From NCBI RefSeq assembly GCF_015645385.1, contig NZ_JADOET010000001.1, positions 1 to 64,000 on the forward strand: a DNA stretch of 64,000 nt, in the 5' to 3' direction. The position numbers were made by a program, and so were the translations under genes. Shown in pieces: positions 26,741 through 36,300 of the stretch. Each line of letters starts with the position of its first letter. Position 1 is the stretch's first letter. Below the pieces are notes generated by a model. The model had not been told where the DNA came from, did no database searches, and saw only the letters and a list, made by a program, of their open reading frames with translations. This DNA is from Winogradskyella marina (GTDB lineage Bacteria; Bacteroidota; Bacteroidia; Flavobacteriales; Flavobacteriaceae).

Positions 26741-26893
26741 ATTAAAGGTGGTTCATTCCTATGTCATGCACTCTATTGTACAAGTTATAGAATTTCAGCA
26801 TAAATGGGAACGAGTGCAGATTCTAGATCTGATCATACCGCCTTTAGAACGGTCGCCACAGTAGATGTGTTAGTTGACAAAGAACAACAATAG
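26741..26893 (+). pseudogene. Relic of a formylglycine-generating enzyme (C-terminus)
   Basis: The frame from 26744 reads KGGSFLCHALYCTSYRISA, stop (26801-26803), then MGTSADSRSDHTAFRTVATV to a second stop at 26891-26893. This matches the conserved C-terminal block of FGE/SUMF1 proteins (RGGSFLCHxSYCxRYR, then xRMGTxxDSxxxHxGFR) including the two active-site cysteines. The rest of the gene is gone upstream and a stop replaces the Arg codon, so it is a decayed fragment. FGE activates sulfatases. Confidence 0.75.
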
Positions 26894-26944
26894 TATTTAA
26901 TTTTTACGAAGCATATCGTTTTAGTGATTGCAGTTAACTAATAC

Positions 26945-27808
26945 CTATTTTAAATCAACTTCAATATAAACAGGAAAGTGATCTGAAGGAAACTTAAAAT
27001 CTATGGCACTAGAAAACACAGCATATTTATGCACCTTGACATGTGGTGTTTTTGAAACGAAAATATAATCGATTCGTCTTGTTACAGGTTCGCTATAGTT
27101 AAAACCATTAAATGTACCATCTGCACCAAACTTTACGGCAGCTACTTCTTTAGCATCTGATAAGGTTGGCAATAGTTCTGCTACAACATCACTATTAGGT
27201 TCAACATTAAAATCACCCATGAGAAATACAGGATAATTTTCGGTGTTTTCTGAAGCTATTTTTTGTAAAATTAGTTTTATACCTTGGTGTTGCGCTTCAC
27301 TACCTACATGATCTAGATGTGTATTAAACACCCAGAATTTTTCATCATTCTCTACCGACGAAAATAATCCATAAGTACAAACTCTTGGGTATGCAGCGTC
27401 CCAACCTTTTGAGACAATGCTAGGTGTTAAAGACAGCCAAAACGTGTGTTGTTCTTCAACTTTAAGTGTTTTAGAATTGTAATAGATAGCAGAAAATTCA
27501 CCTTCTCCATTTCCATCTCTTCCTTCACCTATAAATTTATAATCTGGTAAAGCAACATTTAAATCTGAGATTTGATTTGGCCTCGCTTCCTGAACTCCAA
27601 GAATGTCTGGACTTAGAAATAACACCTGAGTGTTTAAAAAATCTTTTCGGTTTGGCCATGCATTTTCACCATCTGAAGCGAGATCTAAGCGTATATTGTA
27701 AGTCATTACCTTTAGACTATCGTTATCATTTCTAGATTCCGGTTGGTACAATTTTGGGTTACAACCCAAAACCATAAGACTAAGAATGACTAATATAATT
27801 CGATTCAT
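26945..27808 (-). CDS. Endonuclease/exonuclease/phosphatase-family lipoprotein
   Basis: A 287-residue exported lipoprotein: the signal ends LMVLGC (Cys16). EEP-fold landmarks are present in order: MTYNIRLD, ILGVQEARP, NTHLDHVG, LMGDFNVEP, RRIDYIFVS and SDHFPVYIEV, giving the metal-binding Glu and catalytic Asp/His residues. Substrates in the family range from DNA to phospholipids, so the substrate is undecided. The next gene upstream is a GDPD phosphodiesterase, which hints at phosphodiester or phospholipid scavenging. Confidence 0.88.
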   Translation of the reverse strand: MNRIILVILSLMVLGCNPKLYQPESRNDNDSLKVMTYNIRLDLASDGENAWPNRKDFLNTQVLFLSPDILGVQEARPNQISDLNVALPDYKFIGEGRDGNGEGEFSAIYYNSKTLKVEEQHTFWLSLTPSIVSKGWDAAYPRVCTYGLFSSVENDEKFWVFNTHLDHVGSEAQHQGIKLILQKIASENTENYPVFLMGDFNVEPNSDVVAELLPTLSDAKEVAAVKFGADGTFNGFNYSEPVTRRIDYIFVSKTPHVKVHKYAVFSSAIDFKFPSDHFPVYIEVDLK

Positions 27809-27855
27809 GTATTCGTTTTTCTAATAATTCACCTAAACCTTAAATATACTGAATA

Positions 27856-28668
27856 TTACTCTTTAATAATACTCTTAGAAATCACCTTTAGTCTTTCAAA
27901 GGTTAATTCAGGTTCATCTGTGGTTATATAATCAAATTCTTCTGTTAATAACCAGTCGATATCATTTTGTTTATTTACAGTCCACGAATTCAATTTAAGA
28001 TCTAAAACTTTAGCTTCTACAATCCAATGCTTATTATTTTTTAGTTTCCAAACCGCATAATCTAATCCTGTTATACCATCAGTTTTTAATTCTTGTGGAG
28101 ATTTAGATCCATCGAGATATAAGACTTTCGATTTAGGTTCAATGTCTTTAATACGTTTAATAAGCTCGTAACTAAAACTAATATAATAAGAGATATAAGC
28201 CTCAGCTTCTAGTTCTTTAACTAAGGCTACTGTTTTTTCAGCAATACGTATATTACGACCTTCAATTTTAGAAGGTTTTAATTCGCACACTAATGCTGTT
28301 GTGCTATTATTGGTCATACCTGCAACAATATAATCTCTTAAAGTTGGCAGTATCTCACCATTAGACAACTTGTGTTTAGCTAATTCGTTATATGTTGAAG
28401 TTTCAATATCTAAACCAGCATAATCGGCATCGTGCGTTACAATTAATATGTTATCTGCCGTCATACGAACATCAAACTCAGAACCTGTACATTTTAAGTC
28501 AATGGCTTCTTTTAATGCTGCCACTGAATTTTGTGGTAAGTCTTTGGCTTTCCAAGCACCTCTATGTGCAACAACAGGATTATCTGCAAAGGAAATTTCA
28601 GGATTTTGTGTTGTGGAGCTGTATGAAAAAAGCTCAATTCCTATAAATAACGTAATTAAATGGCGCAT
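27856..28668 (-). CDS. Glycerophosphodiester phosphodiesterase (secreted)
   Basis: A 270-residue exported enzyme of the TIM-barrel GDPD family. VVAHRGAWKAKDLPQNSVAA gives the His-Arg of the active site, GSEFDVRMTADNILIVTHDAD supplies the metal-binding Glu/Asp and second His, and VCELKPS the later Glu. It hydrolyses glycerophosphodiesters to glycerol-3-phosphate and an alcohol. The N-terminus is a short signal-like segment. It lies 47 bases upstream of the EEP-family gene in the same direction. Confidence 0.9.
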   Translation of the reverse strand: MRHLITLFIGIELFSYSSTTQNPEISFADNPVVAHRGAWKAKDLPQNSVAALKEAIDLKCTGSEFDVRMTADNILIVTHDADYAGLDIETSTYNELAKHKLSNGEILPTLRDYIVAGMTNNSTTALVCELKPSKIEGRNIRIAEKTVALVKELEAEAYISYYISFSYELIKRIKDIEPKSKVLYLDGSKSPQELKTDGITGLDYAVWKLKNNKHWIVEAKVLDLKLNSWTVNKQNDIDWLLTEEFDYITTDEPELTFERLKVISKSIIKE

Positions 28669-28730
28669 TAATTAAATGATTTAAAAAAAATGAATTTATT
28701 TTAGAACTAAGAGCTCGTCCTTTTATAAAT

Positions 28731-28764
28731 AAAAAAAGACCTGCGAAAATTACATCACAGGTCT
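28731..28764 (-). terminator. Terminator of the FKBP gene
   Basis: AGACCTG (28737-28743) pairs with CAGGTCT (28758-28764). The A-run at 28731-28737 becomes the T tail on the minus strand. Confidence 0.75.
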
Positions 28765-28787
28765 CTTATATGCTAAACAATTCGTGT

Positions 28788-29216
28788 TTATTTAATCTCA
28801 ACTAATTCAAGATCAAATACCAACTCTTGTCCTGCTAATGGATGGTTTCCATCAACAACAATATGATCTTCATTTACCTCAACAATTTTGAATGGATGCT
28901 CATTACCTTGTGCATCTTTAGATACTAATCCTAAACCAACTTCTGGCTTTACTTCTTCAGGAAGTTGTGCATTCTCAACTTTGTGAAATAACTCTTGTCT
29001 CACTTCACCATAAGCTTCAGTTACAGGAATATCTACTGTTTTTTTATCGTTCACTTTCATATCGATAACAGCTTTTTCAAAACCAGGAATTAACATACCT
29101 TGTCCTAATGTAAACTCTAAAGGCTCACGCTCTAAAGAACTATCAAAGACTTGTCCGTTTTTTAATTTCCCAGTATAATGTACTTTTACTGTATCATTTT
29201 CTTTTACTAAACTCAT
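28788..29216 (-). CDS. slyD: FKBP-type peptidyl-prolyl isomerase (SlyD-like)
   Basis: A 142-residue cytosolic folding helper. VKVHYTGKLKNGQVFDSS and GQGMLIPGFEKAVIDMKV form the FKBP active site. The inserted IF chaperone domain lies between GEVRQELFHKV and KIVEVNEDHIVVDGNHPLAG, the SlyD layout. The His/Cys-rich C-terminal tail of enterobacterial SlyD is absent. I use the ATG at 29214-29216 (MSLVKENDTVKV) because the family begins there; the longer frame adds 16 non-conserved residues. Confidence 0.9.
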   Translation of the reverse strand: MSLVKENDTVKVHYTGKLKNGQVFDSSLEREPLEFTLGQGMLIPGFEKAVIDMKVNDKKTVDIPVTEAYGEVRQELFHKVENAQLPEEVKPEVGLGLVSKDAQGNEHPFKIVEVNEDHIVVDGNHPLAGQELVFDLELVEIK

Positions 29217-29465
29217 AAACTTCTTATTTTCATTTAAATGTGCTGCAAAACTATTATTTATCATACAGAAAAAAGAATGATGGACTATGTTTTATGAGTA
29301 TTTAAGAAAAACTTAACGTGAATCATTAGCTTAGCTCTATTATAATGTAATTTAAAAGTGGTAAATTAGATAGAATTTGTAACTGCAAGGAATTGAATAC
29401 CATTTCGACTACAGTTACCTTAAACATAAAAATTAATTCATTAAAACCAGAAAGGACATTTACTT

Positions 29466-29921
29466 ATGTTAACTTGGAAAGATATCATCAACTTTTCCGT
29501 TAAAGGAAACCCAACTCCAGACAGACGAGTTGAAAAAACAGAAGCCGAATGGAGAGCCCAATTGTCTCCAGAGCAATATAGAATCACAAGACAAAAAGGA
29601 ACTGAGCGAGCGCACAGTGGCGAACTTTGTACCACCTATGACGAAGGTAAATACAATTGCGTCTGTTGTGACACTCCCCTATTTGATTCTACAATTAAAT
29701 TTAGTTCTGGCACTGGATGGCCAAGTTTTACACAGCCTATTAAAGAAAATGCCATTAAATACGAACGAGATACCACGTTAGGAATGGTACGTGTAGAGGT
29801 AATGTGTAATACTTGCGACTCTCATTTAGGTCATGTGTTTCCAGATGGACCAGAACCGAGTGGTTTGCGTTATTGCGTTAATTCAGAATCTATGATTATA
29901 GACAAGGAGACTGCCAAATGA
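29466..29921 (+). CDS. msrB: Peptide methionine-R-sulfoxide reductase
   Basis: A 151-residue enzyme that reduces methionine-R-sulfoxide in proteins. The zinc pairs CVCC and CNTC, GTGWPSF and the catalytic RYCVNS are present. No signal peptide, so cytosolic. Its last four bases overlap the msrA start (ATGA), so the two stereospecific reductases are made together. Confidence 0.95.
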   Translation: MLTWKDIINFSVKGNPTPDRRVEKTEAEWRAQLSPEQYRITRQKGTERAHSGELCTTYDEGKYNCVCCDTPLFDSTIKFSSGTGWPSFTQPIKENAIKYERDTTLGMVRVEVMCNTCDSHLGHVFPDGPEPSGLRYCVNSESMIIDKETAK

Positions 29922-30463
29922 TAACTAAAAACTTACAAATCGCCACAGTGGGCGGAGGCTGCTTTTGGTGTACAGAAGCCGTTTTTCAGGAAGTAAAAGG
30001 TGTAGAAAAAGTGGTTTCCGGATATTCTGGAGGCAATGTACCTGGCAGACCTACATACAGAGAAATTTGTTCTGGGTTAACTGGCCATGCAGAAGTGGTT
30101 CAAATTACTTTTGATGCTAACATAATAACTTATGAAGATATTCTAATCATTTTTATGACGACGCACGATCCAACAACACTTAACAGACAAGGAGCTGATC
30201 GTGGCACACAATATCGTTCTGTGATTTATTATCATGATGATAAACAAAAGACTGTCGCAGAAATTGTGATAAAAGAATTAGAACCACATTATCCGAATCC
30301 TATAGTCACTGAATTATCAGCTGTTCCAACTTTTTATGAAGCAGAACAAGAACATCAAGATTTTTATGAGAACAATCCTGATTTTGGATATTGCAGTTTT
30401 GTAATCGATCCAAAAATAGCGAAACTAAGAAAGCTTCATGCCGACAAATTAAAATCGGCTTAG
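29918..30463 (+). CDS. msrA: Peptide methionine-S-sulfoxide reductase
   Basis: A 181-residue enzyme with the GGGCFWCTEAVFQ catalytic motif (Cys near residue 16) and the GYSGG, GLTGHAEVVQITFD and DRGTQYRSVIYYH blocks of MsrA. It reduces methionine-S-sulfoxide. Translationally coupled to msrB and followed by a thioredoxin-like gene and a second, broken msrA-like gene. Confidence 0.96.
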   Translation: MITKNLQIATVGGGCFWCTEAVFQEVKGVEKVVSGYSGGNVPGRPTYREICSGLTGHAEVVQITFDANIITYEDILIIFMTTHDPTTLNRQGADRGTQYRSVIYYHDDKQKTVAEIVIKELEPHYPNPIVTELSAVPTFYEAEQEHQDFYENNPDFGYCSFVIDPKIAKLRKLHADKLKSA

Positions 30464-30551
30464 ACTGAACTTAGGTAAAAAAACAACGCTCAGGCAATTC
30501 AGTTATAGAATGGCCTGAAGTGTTAATACGTCTAATGCAAAAAACCATAAG

Positions 30552-31037
30552 ATGTCAATTAGAACTCAAGAATTGTTTAGAGCACCCGAATTTAATGTTA
30601 ATCATTGGGTAGATGCCAATGGCAATAAAGCGAAAGCCATTAATCTATCAGATTTAGAAGGAAAATTCAAAGTCTTATTCTGTTTTCAAAGCTGGTGTCG
30701 TGGTTGCCACAGTAAGGGTCTACCTAATTTAAAAACAATGGTTGATGCTTTAGAAGGAAATGATAAGGTTGTATTTTTAGCCATTCAAACTGTTTTTGAA
30801 GGTTACGAAATTAATACTTTCGATAAAATGTTAGCCACTCAAAAACAATATGATTTAAAGATTCCTTTTGGTCATGATGCTGGGAAAGATGACAAATCAC
30901 AAAGTAATATTATAACCAATTATAAAACTGGCGGAACACCATGGTTTATTTTTATAGATACGCATAACAATGTGGTGTATAGCGATTTTCACCTCTATGC
31001 TAGTTCTGCGATCAACTTTTTAGAAACCATACGATAA
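30552..31037 (+). CDS. Thioredoxin-like protein of the Msr cluster
   Basis: A 161-residue cytosolic thioredoxin-fold protein of the redoxin/TlpA group. The active site is CFQSWCRGC (two cysteines in CRGC) and the cis-proline loop is TGGTPWFIFID. No signal peptide. Its place between two msrA-type genes suggests it recycles the oxidised Msr enzymes (inference). Confidence 0.85.
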   Translation: MSIRTQELFRAPEFNVNHWVDANGNKAKAINLSDLEGKFKVLFCFQSWCRGCHSKGLPNLKTMVDALEGNDKVVFLAIQTVFEGYEINTFDKMLATQKQYDLKIPFGHDAGKDDKSQSNIITNYKTGGTPWFIFIDTHNNVVYSDFHLYASSAINFLETIR

Positions 31038-31078
31038 TTGGATTTATAATAAAAGTATTATCCATTGGAATTAAATAC

Positions 31079-31600
31079 ATGTATAAAGAAGCTAAAATAG
31101 CATTAGGAGGTGGTTGCCATTGGTGTACAGAAGCTGTTTTTCAAGCGTTAAAAGGAGTTGCAAACGTATCACAAGGCTTTATAGCATCTACAAATGAAAA
31201 CCAAACATTTTCTGAAGCTGTTGTTGTTCATTTTAATCCTGAAGCGATTTCTCTTCAAACCTTAATTAAAATTCATTTATATACACACAAAAGCACGTCT
31301 GCACACGCTATGCGAGATAAATACCGTTCTGCAGTTTATTATTTTTCAGACATTCAAAAAGCTAAAATTGAAAATATATTGCAGATGCTCCAAGCAGATT
31401 TCGAAAATACGATTATAACACAAGTATTACCGTTTTCAATGTTTTAACCATCTCGAGAAGCCATTCAGAATTACTATCAAAAAAATCCTGAAAAACCTTT
31501 TTGCGAACGCTTTATAAATCCTAAATTGAAACTATTATTGAAGAATTTTTCAAATCACGTAAATTTTGATGTCATCCCAAATAAAATAAAGCACACATAA
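31079..31600 (+). pseudogene. msrA paralogue interrupted by an in-frame stop
   Basis: The open part (31079-31447, 122 residues) has the MsrA-like GGGCHWCTEAVFQALKGV start, with His where MsrA usually has Phe. After the TAA at 31445-31447 the same frame continues PSREAIQNYYQKNPEKPFCE then RFINPKLKLLLKNF, a typical MsrA C-terminus, and stops at 31598-31600. One AAA-to-TAA change explains this. It is either a recent pseudogene, a truncated product, or a sequencing error. Confidence 0.8.
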
Positions 31601-31604
31601 AATA

Positions 31605-32561
31605 ATGAGCACTACTAAATTAGGATTAGGTTTAGCCGCTTTAGGTCGTCCAGATTATATTAATATTAGGTCTAAAAATGATATTGATAAATCTGTTGCT
31701 GCGTTTAAAATGAATGCAGCTCAGGTTTTAGATGACAGTTACCAAATGGGAATTAGAGATTTTGATGTTGCTCCATCATACGGTTTGGGCGAACAATTTT
31801 TGTTAGATTGGAATACCTCTAGAAACCATAAAGACGTGAGCCTGTCTACAAAATTTGGTTATACCTATGTCGCCAATTGGGAGGTTGGATTTTCTGGCAA
31901 GCATGAAATTAAAGAACATTCTATTGAAAAGTTAAACGAACAATGGGGTGTTTCCAAAGGACTTTTACCAAATTTAAAAATCTATCAAATTCATTCTGCT
32001 ACCTTAGATAGTGGAGTTTTAACCAATGATGCTGTTCTCGCTAGATTATACGAACTAAAAGAAGAACACCAACTTAAAATCGGACTATCATCTAGTGGAA
32101 CAGAACAAGTAAAAATCATTGAAAAAGCTCGAAAAATTAGTTTTAATGGTGAAGATTTGTTTGACAGTTTCCAAGTGACATTTAATCTTCTTGAGCCATC
32201 AACCTATACTGTTTTAAAAGCTCTATTAGCTGAAGGAAAAACTGTAATAATTAAAGAAGCCTTAGCAAATGGCCGTGTATTTAGAAATGATAGCTTTCAG
32301 AATTATGTTGAAGCTTATGATTACTTAGAAACGCTTTCTAACAAATATAAAGTAGGTAATGATGCCATTGCCATTCGTTTCATCATGGATTATTTAAACC
32401 CCAATTTGGTGTTGAGTGGTGCATCAGATTCCAATCAATTAAAACAAAACTTAAAAGCTTTAGATTTTAAATTGACAACAGATGAAGTGACAACACTGAA
32501 ATCATTTGCCGTTTCACCAGAACTTTATTGGGAGGAACGAAGCAACTTAGAATGGAACTAA
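31605..32561 (+). CDS. Aldo/keto reductase
   Basis: A 318-residue NADPH-dependent oxidoreductase with a TIM barrel. The catalytic tetrad is visible as Asp/Tyr in IRDFDVAPSYGLGE, Lys in LSTKFGY and His in IYQIHSA. The C-terminal SGASDSNQLKQNL resembles cofactor-binding segments of the family. It starts four bases after the end of the msrA-like relic and is probably part of the oxidative-stress cluster. Substrate unknown. Confidence 0.88.
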   Translation: MSTTKLGLGLAALGRPDYINIRSKNDIDKSVAAFKMNAAQVLDDSYQMGIRDFDVAPSYGLGEQFLLDWNTSRNHKDVSLSTKFGYTYVANWEVGFSGKHEIKEHSIEKLNEQWGVSKGLLPNLKIYQIHSATLDSGVLTNDAVLARLYELKEEHQLKIGLSSSGTEQVKIIEKARKISFNGEDLFDSFQVTFNLLEPSTYTVLKALLAEGKTVIIKEALANGRVFRNDSFQNYVEAYDYLETLSNKYKVGNDAIAIRFIMDYLNPNLVLSGASDSNQLKQNLKALDFKLTTDEVTTLKSFAVSPELYWEERSNLEWN

Positions 32562-32565
32562 ATCT

Positions 32566-34998
32566 TTAATCCTTAAAATTTCCAATCCCTTCCTTTAACC
32601 AAGCATCATATTCCTTAATATTTGGTGTGTAAGCTGTTGGTTCGTTTAGATTTTCTTCATTATGATCCATTAACACATAATAAGGCTGCGTATTGGTTTT
32701 ATATCTAATAGTTTGGAATTCGCTCCATTTTTGCCCAACATTTCTTAATTTTTTTCCTGGTCTTAATTTAGAGTCTGGTGCTTCACCTTCGGGGAAATCA
32801 ATTTGCTCATCAACATACAATGAAATAAGAACGATATCATTCTTTAGGTGAGATAAAACGCTAGGATCTACCCAAACATTTTGTTCCATTTTACGACAAT
32901 TTACACAAGCCCAACCTGTAAAATCTAACATCACAGGTTTTCCAACTTTTTTAGCATATGCTAAGCCAGTTTCGTAATCGTTAAAAGCTAAAATATCGTG
33001 TGGAGCTAATAAATGTGCACCTTCTGGAATATCTGTGGTACTCGCGGAACCTCCACCTCTAGAATTTCCAACACCATAAGGAGATTCTGAATAATCTAAT
33101 GGAGGTGGAAACGCACTTATAATTTTTAACGGTGCTCCCCAAAGTCCAGGAATCATATATATGGTAAACGTTAATGTGAGTAAACCTAGTAGTAAACGAC
33201 CTACGGAAATATGCTTTAAAGGCGAATCGTGAGGCAATTGAATTTTACCAAAAAGGTACAGTGAAAGCGTTCCAAAAATAGCAATCCAAATCGCGATAAA
33301 TACTTCACGTTCTAAGAAATGTAGTTGTAAGACTAAATCGGCTTGTGATAAAAATTTAAAAGCCAATGCCAATTCTAGAAATCCTAAAACCACTTTCACG
33401 GTATTTAACCAACCACCAGATTTTGGTAAGGAATTTAACCAACCAGGAAACGCTGCGAATAAAGCAAATGGTAAGGCAATTGCCGAAGAAAATCCTAACA
33501 TTCCAATTACAGGAGCAACACCGCCTTTTGAAGCCGCTTCAACTAAAATAGTTCCTACTATAGGACCTGTACAAGAAAAAGAGACTATCGCTAAAGCTAA
33601 AGCCATAAAAAATATACCTAAAAGACCTCCTCTATCAGCTTGTTTATCGGCTTTGTTTGCCCAAGAATTTGGAAGCACAATTTCGAAAGCTCCTAAAAAC
33701 GAGATGGCAAAAACCACTAATAATATAAAGAAAATGACATTAAACCAGACGTTTGTCGCTAAAGCATTTAAGGCATCAGCACCAAAAATAGCCGTTATTA
33801 TAGTTCCTAATAAGACATAGATAACAACAATTGATAAACCATAAATTACAGCATTTCTTATGCCTCTTGCTTTAGATTGACTTTGTTTTATAAAGAAACT
33901 TACCGTCATTGGTATCATAGGAAATACACAAGGTGTTAACAAAGCCACAAAACCTGATAAAAAAGCGATAATAAAAATAGACCACAAGCCTCTGCTAGAA
34001 TCTTCTTCTTCAGAATCTGCTGTACCAGATTCATACTTGTCATCTATACCTTTTGTTTCTGCAGTGGTTGACGTTAAATCGAAATTTAAATCAACATAAG
34101 TTGGAGCCAAACACTCAACATCATCACAAGCCATAAAACTAACTTCACCTGTAACTGACGTAATATCTGCATTTACAACTTTAATTTTCTGTCTAAAGCT
34201 CGTTTTGTTTTTAAAGTATTTGATCTCCATATCGAAGACCTTATCCAAACTTTTCTCACCTTTTTCTTCAACAGTATTACCATCTAATTCTACACCATCT
34301 TTCAATGTATATTCAAAACTTGTTGGTATTGGACCACCTTCATCAACACTCTGCGAGTATAGTTTCCAGCCATTATCTATGGTTGCAGATGTTACCAGAA
34401 CAAATTCAGAATCAGAAATTTTTTCAACCGAAGTACTCCATTTAACAGGCTCTAAAATTCTAGGTGTTCCTCCTATTACGTTAGTAGTGCTCGGTAAACC
34501 TAAAGACAGTTGTGGAGCATCGTCCTCAACACCCTTAGCGTCCTCTATATTAAATTGAAGATCTATAAACGTTGGTGGCAAACATCTTTGGTCGTCGCAA
34601 ACCATAAACTCTACTTCACCTTCCACTAACGATAATTCGTTGTTTAAAACCTTAATGCGTTGTACAAACTCTGCTTTATGATCAAAAAATTTAATTTTCA
34701 TCTCAAAAACAGGATCATCAACAATTTCACCTTCATCTTCAGTTGTTTCACCGACTAACTCAAAACTATCATTTTCTGTAAATGAAAAACCAGTAGGAAT
34801 TGGTCCATTTTCTGGTACATTTTGAGAATACAAATGCCAACCAGCATCTATCGTAGCCGTTGAAATTAAATCGTATTCTGTATCAGAAACTTTCTCAACC
34901 TTAGTCTCCCATTTTACTGGGTCGAAAACTTGAGAGTATAAATTAAATGAAAAACAAAATGCCAAAAGGCACAGCAGAAATACTTTTTTAAAATCCAT
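32566..34998 (-). CDS. dsbD: DsbD-type thiol:disulfide transporter, duplicated N-domain
   Basis: An 810-residue inner-membrane protein with signal peptide. Two tandem N-terminal DsbD-alpha-like domains (about 25-150 and 183-311) share VKWxTxVEKxSDxE, GWxLYSQ, GPIPTxF and a CDDxxC motif. An eight-helix DsbD core follows (about 340-625, [14 protein letters not shown] and FSCTGPIVG), then a thioredoxin domain with [14 protein letters not shown]. It passes electrons from cytosolic thioredoxin to periplasmic proteins. A single alpha domain is usual; the duplication is the odd feature. Confidence 0.92.
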   Translation of the reverse strand: MDFKKVFLLCLLAFCFSFNLYSQVFDPVKWETKVEKVSDTEYDLISTATIDAGWHLYSQNVPENGPIPTGFSFTENDSFELVGETTEDEGEIVDDPVFEMKIKFFDHKAEFVQRIKVLNNELSLVEGEVEFMVCDDQRCLPPTFIDLQFNIEDAKGVEDDAPQLSLGLPSTTNVIGGTPRILEPVKWSTSVEKISDSEFVLVTSATIDNGWKLYSQSVDEGGPIPTSFEYTLKDGVELDGNTVEEKGEKSLDKVFDMEIKYFKNKTSFRQKIKVVNADITSVTGEVSFMACDDVECLAPTYVDLNFDLTSTTAETKGIDDKYESGTADSEEEDSSRGLWSIFIIAFLSGFVALLTPCVFPMIPMTVSFFIKQSQSKARGIRNAVIYGLSIVVIYVLLGTIITAIFGADALNALATNVWFNVIFFILLVVFAISFLGAFEIVLPNSWANKADKQADRGGLLGIFFMALALAIVSFSCTGPIVGTILVEAASKGGVAPVIGMLGFSSAIALPFALFAAFPGWLNSLPKSGGWLNTVKVVLGFLELALAFKFLSQADLVLQLHFLEREVFIAIWIAIFGTLSLYLFGKIQLPHDSPLKHISVGRLLLGLLTLTFTIYMIPGLWGAPLKIISAFPPPLDYSESPYGVGNSRGGGSASTTDIPEGAHLLAPHDILAFNDYETGLAYAKKVGKPVMLDFTGWACVNCRKMEQNVWVDPSVLSHLKNDIVLISLYVDEQIDFPEGEAPDSKLRPGKKLRNVGQKWSEFQTIRYKTNTQPYYVLMDHNEENLNEPTAYTPNIKEYDAWLKEGIGNFKD

Positions 34999-35103
34999 AT
35001 ACGACAGGTTAATTTTGCAAATGTAACAGATGTTATTCTGTTTTCAGATTACAGTCGTCTAATTTATAAAAACCTTAAGATTTAAAGAAGGATAATATAG
35101 AGT

Positions 35104-35131
35104 ATAAAAAAACCGAACACTTGGCTCGGTT
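35104..35131 (-). terminator. Terminator of the rhodanese pair
   Basis: AACCGA (35111-35116) pairs with TCGGTT (35126-35131). The A-run before it is a T tail on the minus strand, right after the lipoprotein rhodanese gene. Confidence 0.7.
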
Positions 35132-35138
35132 GGTAAGA

Positions 35139-35549
35139 TTATGATTTAACTTTAATATTCAGTTTATCTGAGTGTTTCCATTTTGAAATTCCACCTTCAA
35201 GGTCATAGATTTTTTCAAATCCAGCGTCTTTTAATTTCTTTGCACATCTCGCGCTTCTTCCTCCAGATTTACAATACAAAATTACGGGTTTACTTTTATC
35301 GAGTTTTGAAATATCCTCATCAAACGTAGGTGACATAAAGTCTATATTCTGAGAGTTTGCGATATGCATCTCTTCATACTCTTTTGGTGTTCTAACATCT
35401 ATTAATTGCACATCTTCTTGCTCTAAAATAGACTCCATTTCATCAGCAGATACAAGTTGTACCTCTGTATTACTAAGGACCTTATCTAAGCAACTCGTGC
35501 AAAGACCGACCATTAATAGGAAACAACAAATTGTAACGACTTTTTTCAT
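35139..35549 (-). CDS. Rhodanese-domain lipoprotein
   Basis: A 136-residue exported protein; the signal ends LCTSC (Cys20), a lipobox. The single rhodanese domain has LIDVRTPKEYEEMHI and the active-site loop YCKSGGRSARC with catalytic Cys. It may transfer sulfane sulfur or act in disulfide chemistry in the periplasm. It lies 27 bases after a cytosolic rhodanese gene in the same direction. Confidence 0.9.
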   Translation of the reverse strand: MKKVVTICCFLLMVGLCTSCLDKVLSNTEVQLVSADEMESILEQEDVQLIDVRTPKEYEEMHIANSQNIDFMSPTFDEDISKLDKSKPVILYCKSGGRSARCAKKLKDAGFEKIYDLEGGISKWKHSDKLNIKVKS

Positions 35550-35576
35550 GGTTATTTATAATAATATTATAGTTTT

Positions 35577-35885
35577 TTAAGCAACGTCACCTTCCCACTC
35601 ACTAAATCCACCTAAAAGGTTATAGGCGTTTTCAATTTCTAATTGATTCATAATTGCACAAGCTTGTCCACTTCTATTCCCAGACTTACAATACACATAA
35701 TAGTTTTTAGATTTATCTAATTCTTCAACTTCATTAATAAAACCTTGTCCTTTAAATATATCAATATGAATTGCATTAGGAATCATTCCTTGATCAACTT
35801 CATCTTGTGTTCTAACGTCTAAAACAACAGCATTAGTATCTGCTTCTAATTGTTTTGTCCATTCTTCTTGTGATAAATCAGCCAT
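35577..35885 (-). CDS. Cytosolic rhodanese-like protein
   Basis: A 102-residue single-domain rhodanese without signal. VLDVRTQDEVDQGMI and the loop YCKSGNRSGQAC (catalytic Cys) are clear. It is the first gene of a two-gene unit with the lipoprotein rhodanese, so the same sulfur chemistry may run on both sides of the membrane (inference). Confidence 0.9.
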   Translation of the reverse strand: MADLSQEEWTKQLEADTNAVVLDVRTQDEVDQGMIPNAIHIDIFKGQGFINEVEELDKSKNYYVYCKSGNRSGQACAIMNQLEIENAYNLLGGFSEWEGDVA

Positions 35886-36137
35886 TTTTCTTATTCTATA
35901 TTTTTAGCAAAATTAACATTTCATTATGATATAGACGAAAAAAAATGAGAAGTGTTACATTCTAACTTCAATATTTAACAAATTTCAACTTAAAATAAAA
36001 TCTATACTATTTCTAAAACGCAGAAAACAATTCGTGTAACAGACTATATAATGTAGTTTCAAAGTCGTTTAGACCTCAGTTATTTTAAAAATTTACAACT
36101 TCACTTTTGAATAATTTATAAAAATTAAAACAAATAT
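35886..36137. other. Intergenic between rhodanese and trp leader
   Basis: About 250 AT-rich bases upstream of both divergent units. I see no gene and no strong repeat here. Confidence 0.5.
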
Positions 36138-36168
36138 TTGAATTTATAAATTATCATTTCTATATTTG
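36138..36168 (+). promoter_or_regulatory. trp operon promoter
   Basis: TTG at 36138-36140 and TATATTTG at 36161-36168, 20 bases apart, match the Bacteroidota TTG-N19-20-TAnnTTTG consensus. The leader peptide ATG follows 8 bases after the -7 element. Confidence 0.75.
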
Positions 36169-36176
36169 ACCATATT

Positions 36177-36233
36177 ATGAAAACAAATACAAATCATACT
36201 TGGTGGTGGAATTTCTCAAACTTACGTTCGTGA
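36177..36233 (+). CDS. trpL: trp leader peptide with three consecutive Trp codons
   Basis: An 18-residue frame, MKTNTNHTWWWNFSNLRS, then TGA. Three adjacent TGG codons in such a short peptide, between a promoter and a terminator hairpin ahead of trpE, are the signature of transcription attenuation: ribosome stalling when Trp-tRNA is scarce would prevent the terminator. The transcript leader before the ATG must be very short. Confidence 0.88.
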   Translation: MKTNTNHTWWWNFSNLRS

Positions 36234-36261
36234 ACTAATCCTTAGTATGTAATACTTATAT

Positions 36262-36300
36262 AAAAAAAGGCTTGTCTTCACGACAAGCCTTTTTTAATTT
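36262..36300 (+). terminator. trp attenuator terminator
   Basis: AAAAAAGGCTTGTC and GACAAGCCTTTTTT (stem GGCTTGTC 36269-36276 with GACAAGCC 36282-36289, extended by A-T pairs) form a strong hairpin plus T-run, 35 bases after the leader stop and 68 bases before trpE. Confidence 0.88.

Noticed and set aside
28392-28675. Plus-strand frames of 75-84 codons opposite the GDPD gene
   Set aside because: They are shadows of a clearly conserved minus-strand gene.
36240-36262. Specific antiterminator hairpin of the trp leader
   Set aside because: CTTAGTAT and ATACTTAT pair only partly; I could not define a convincing alternative stem by eye.
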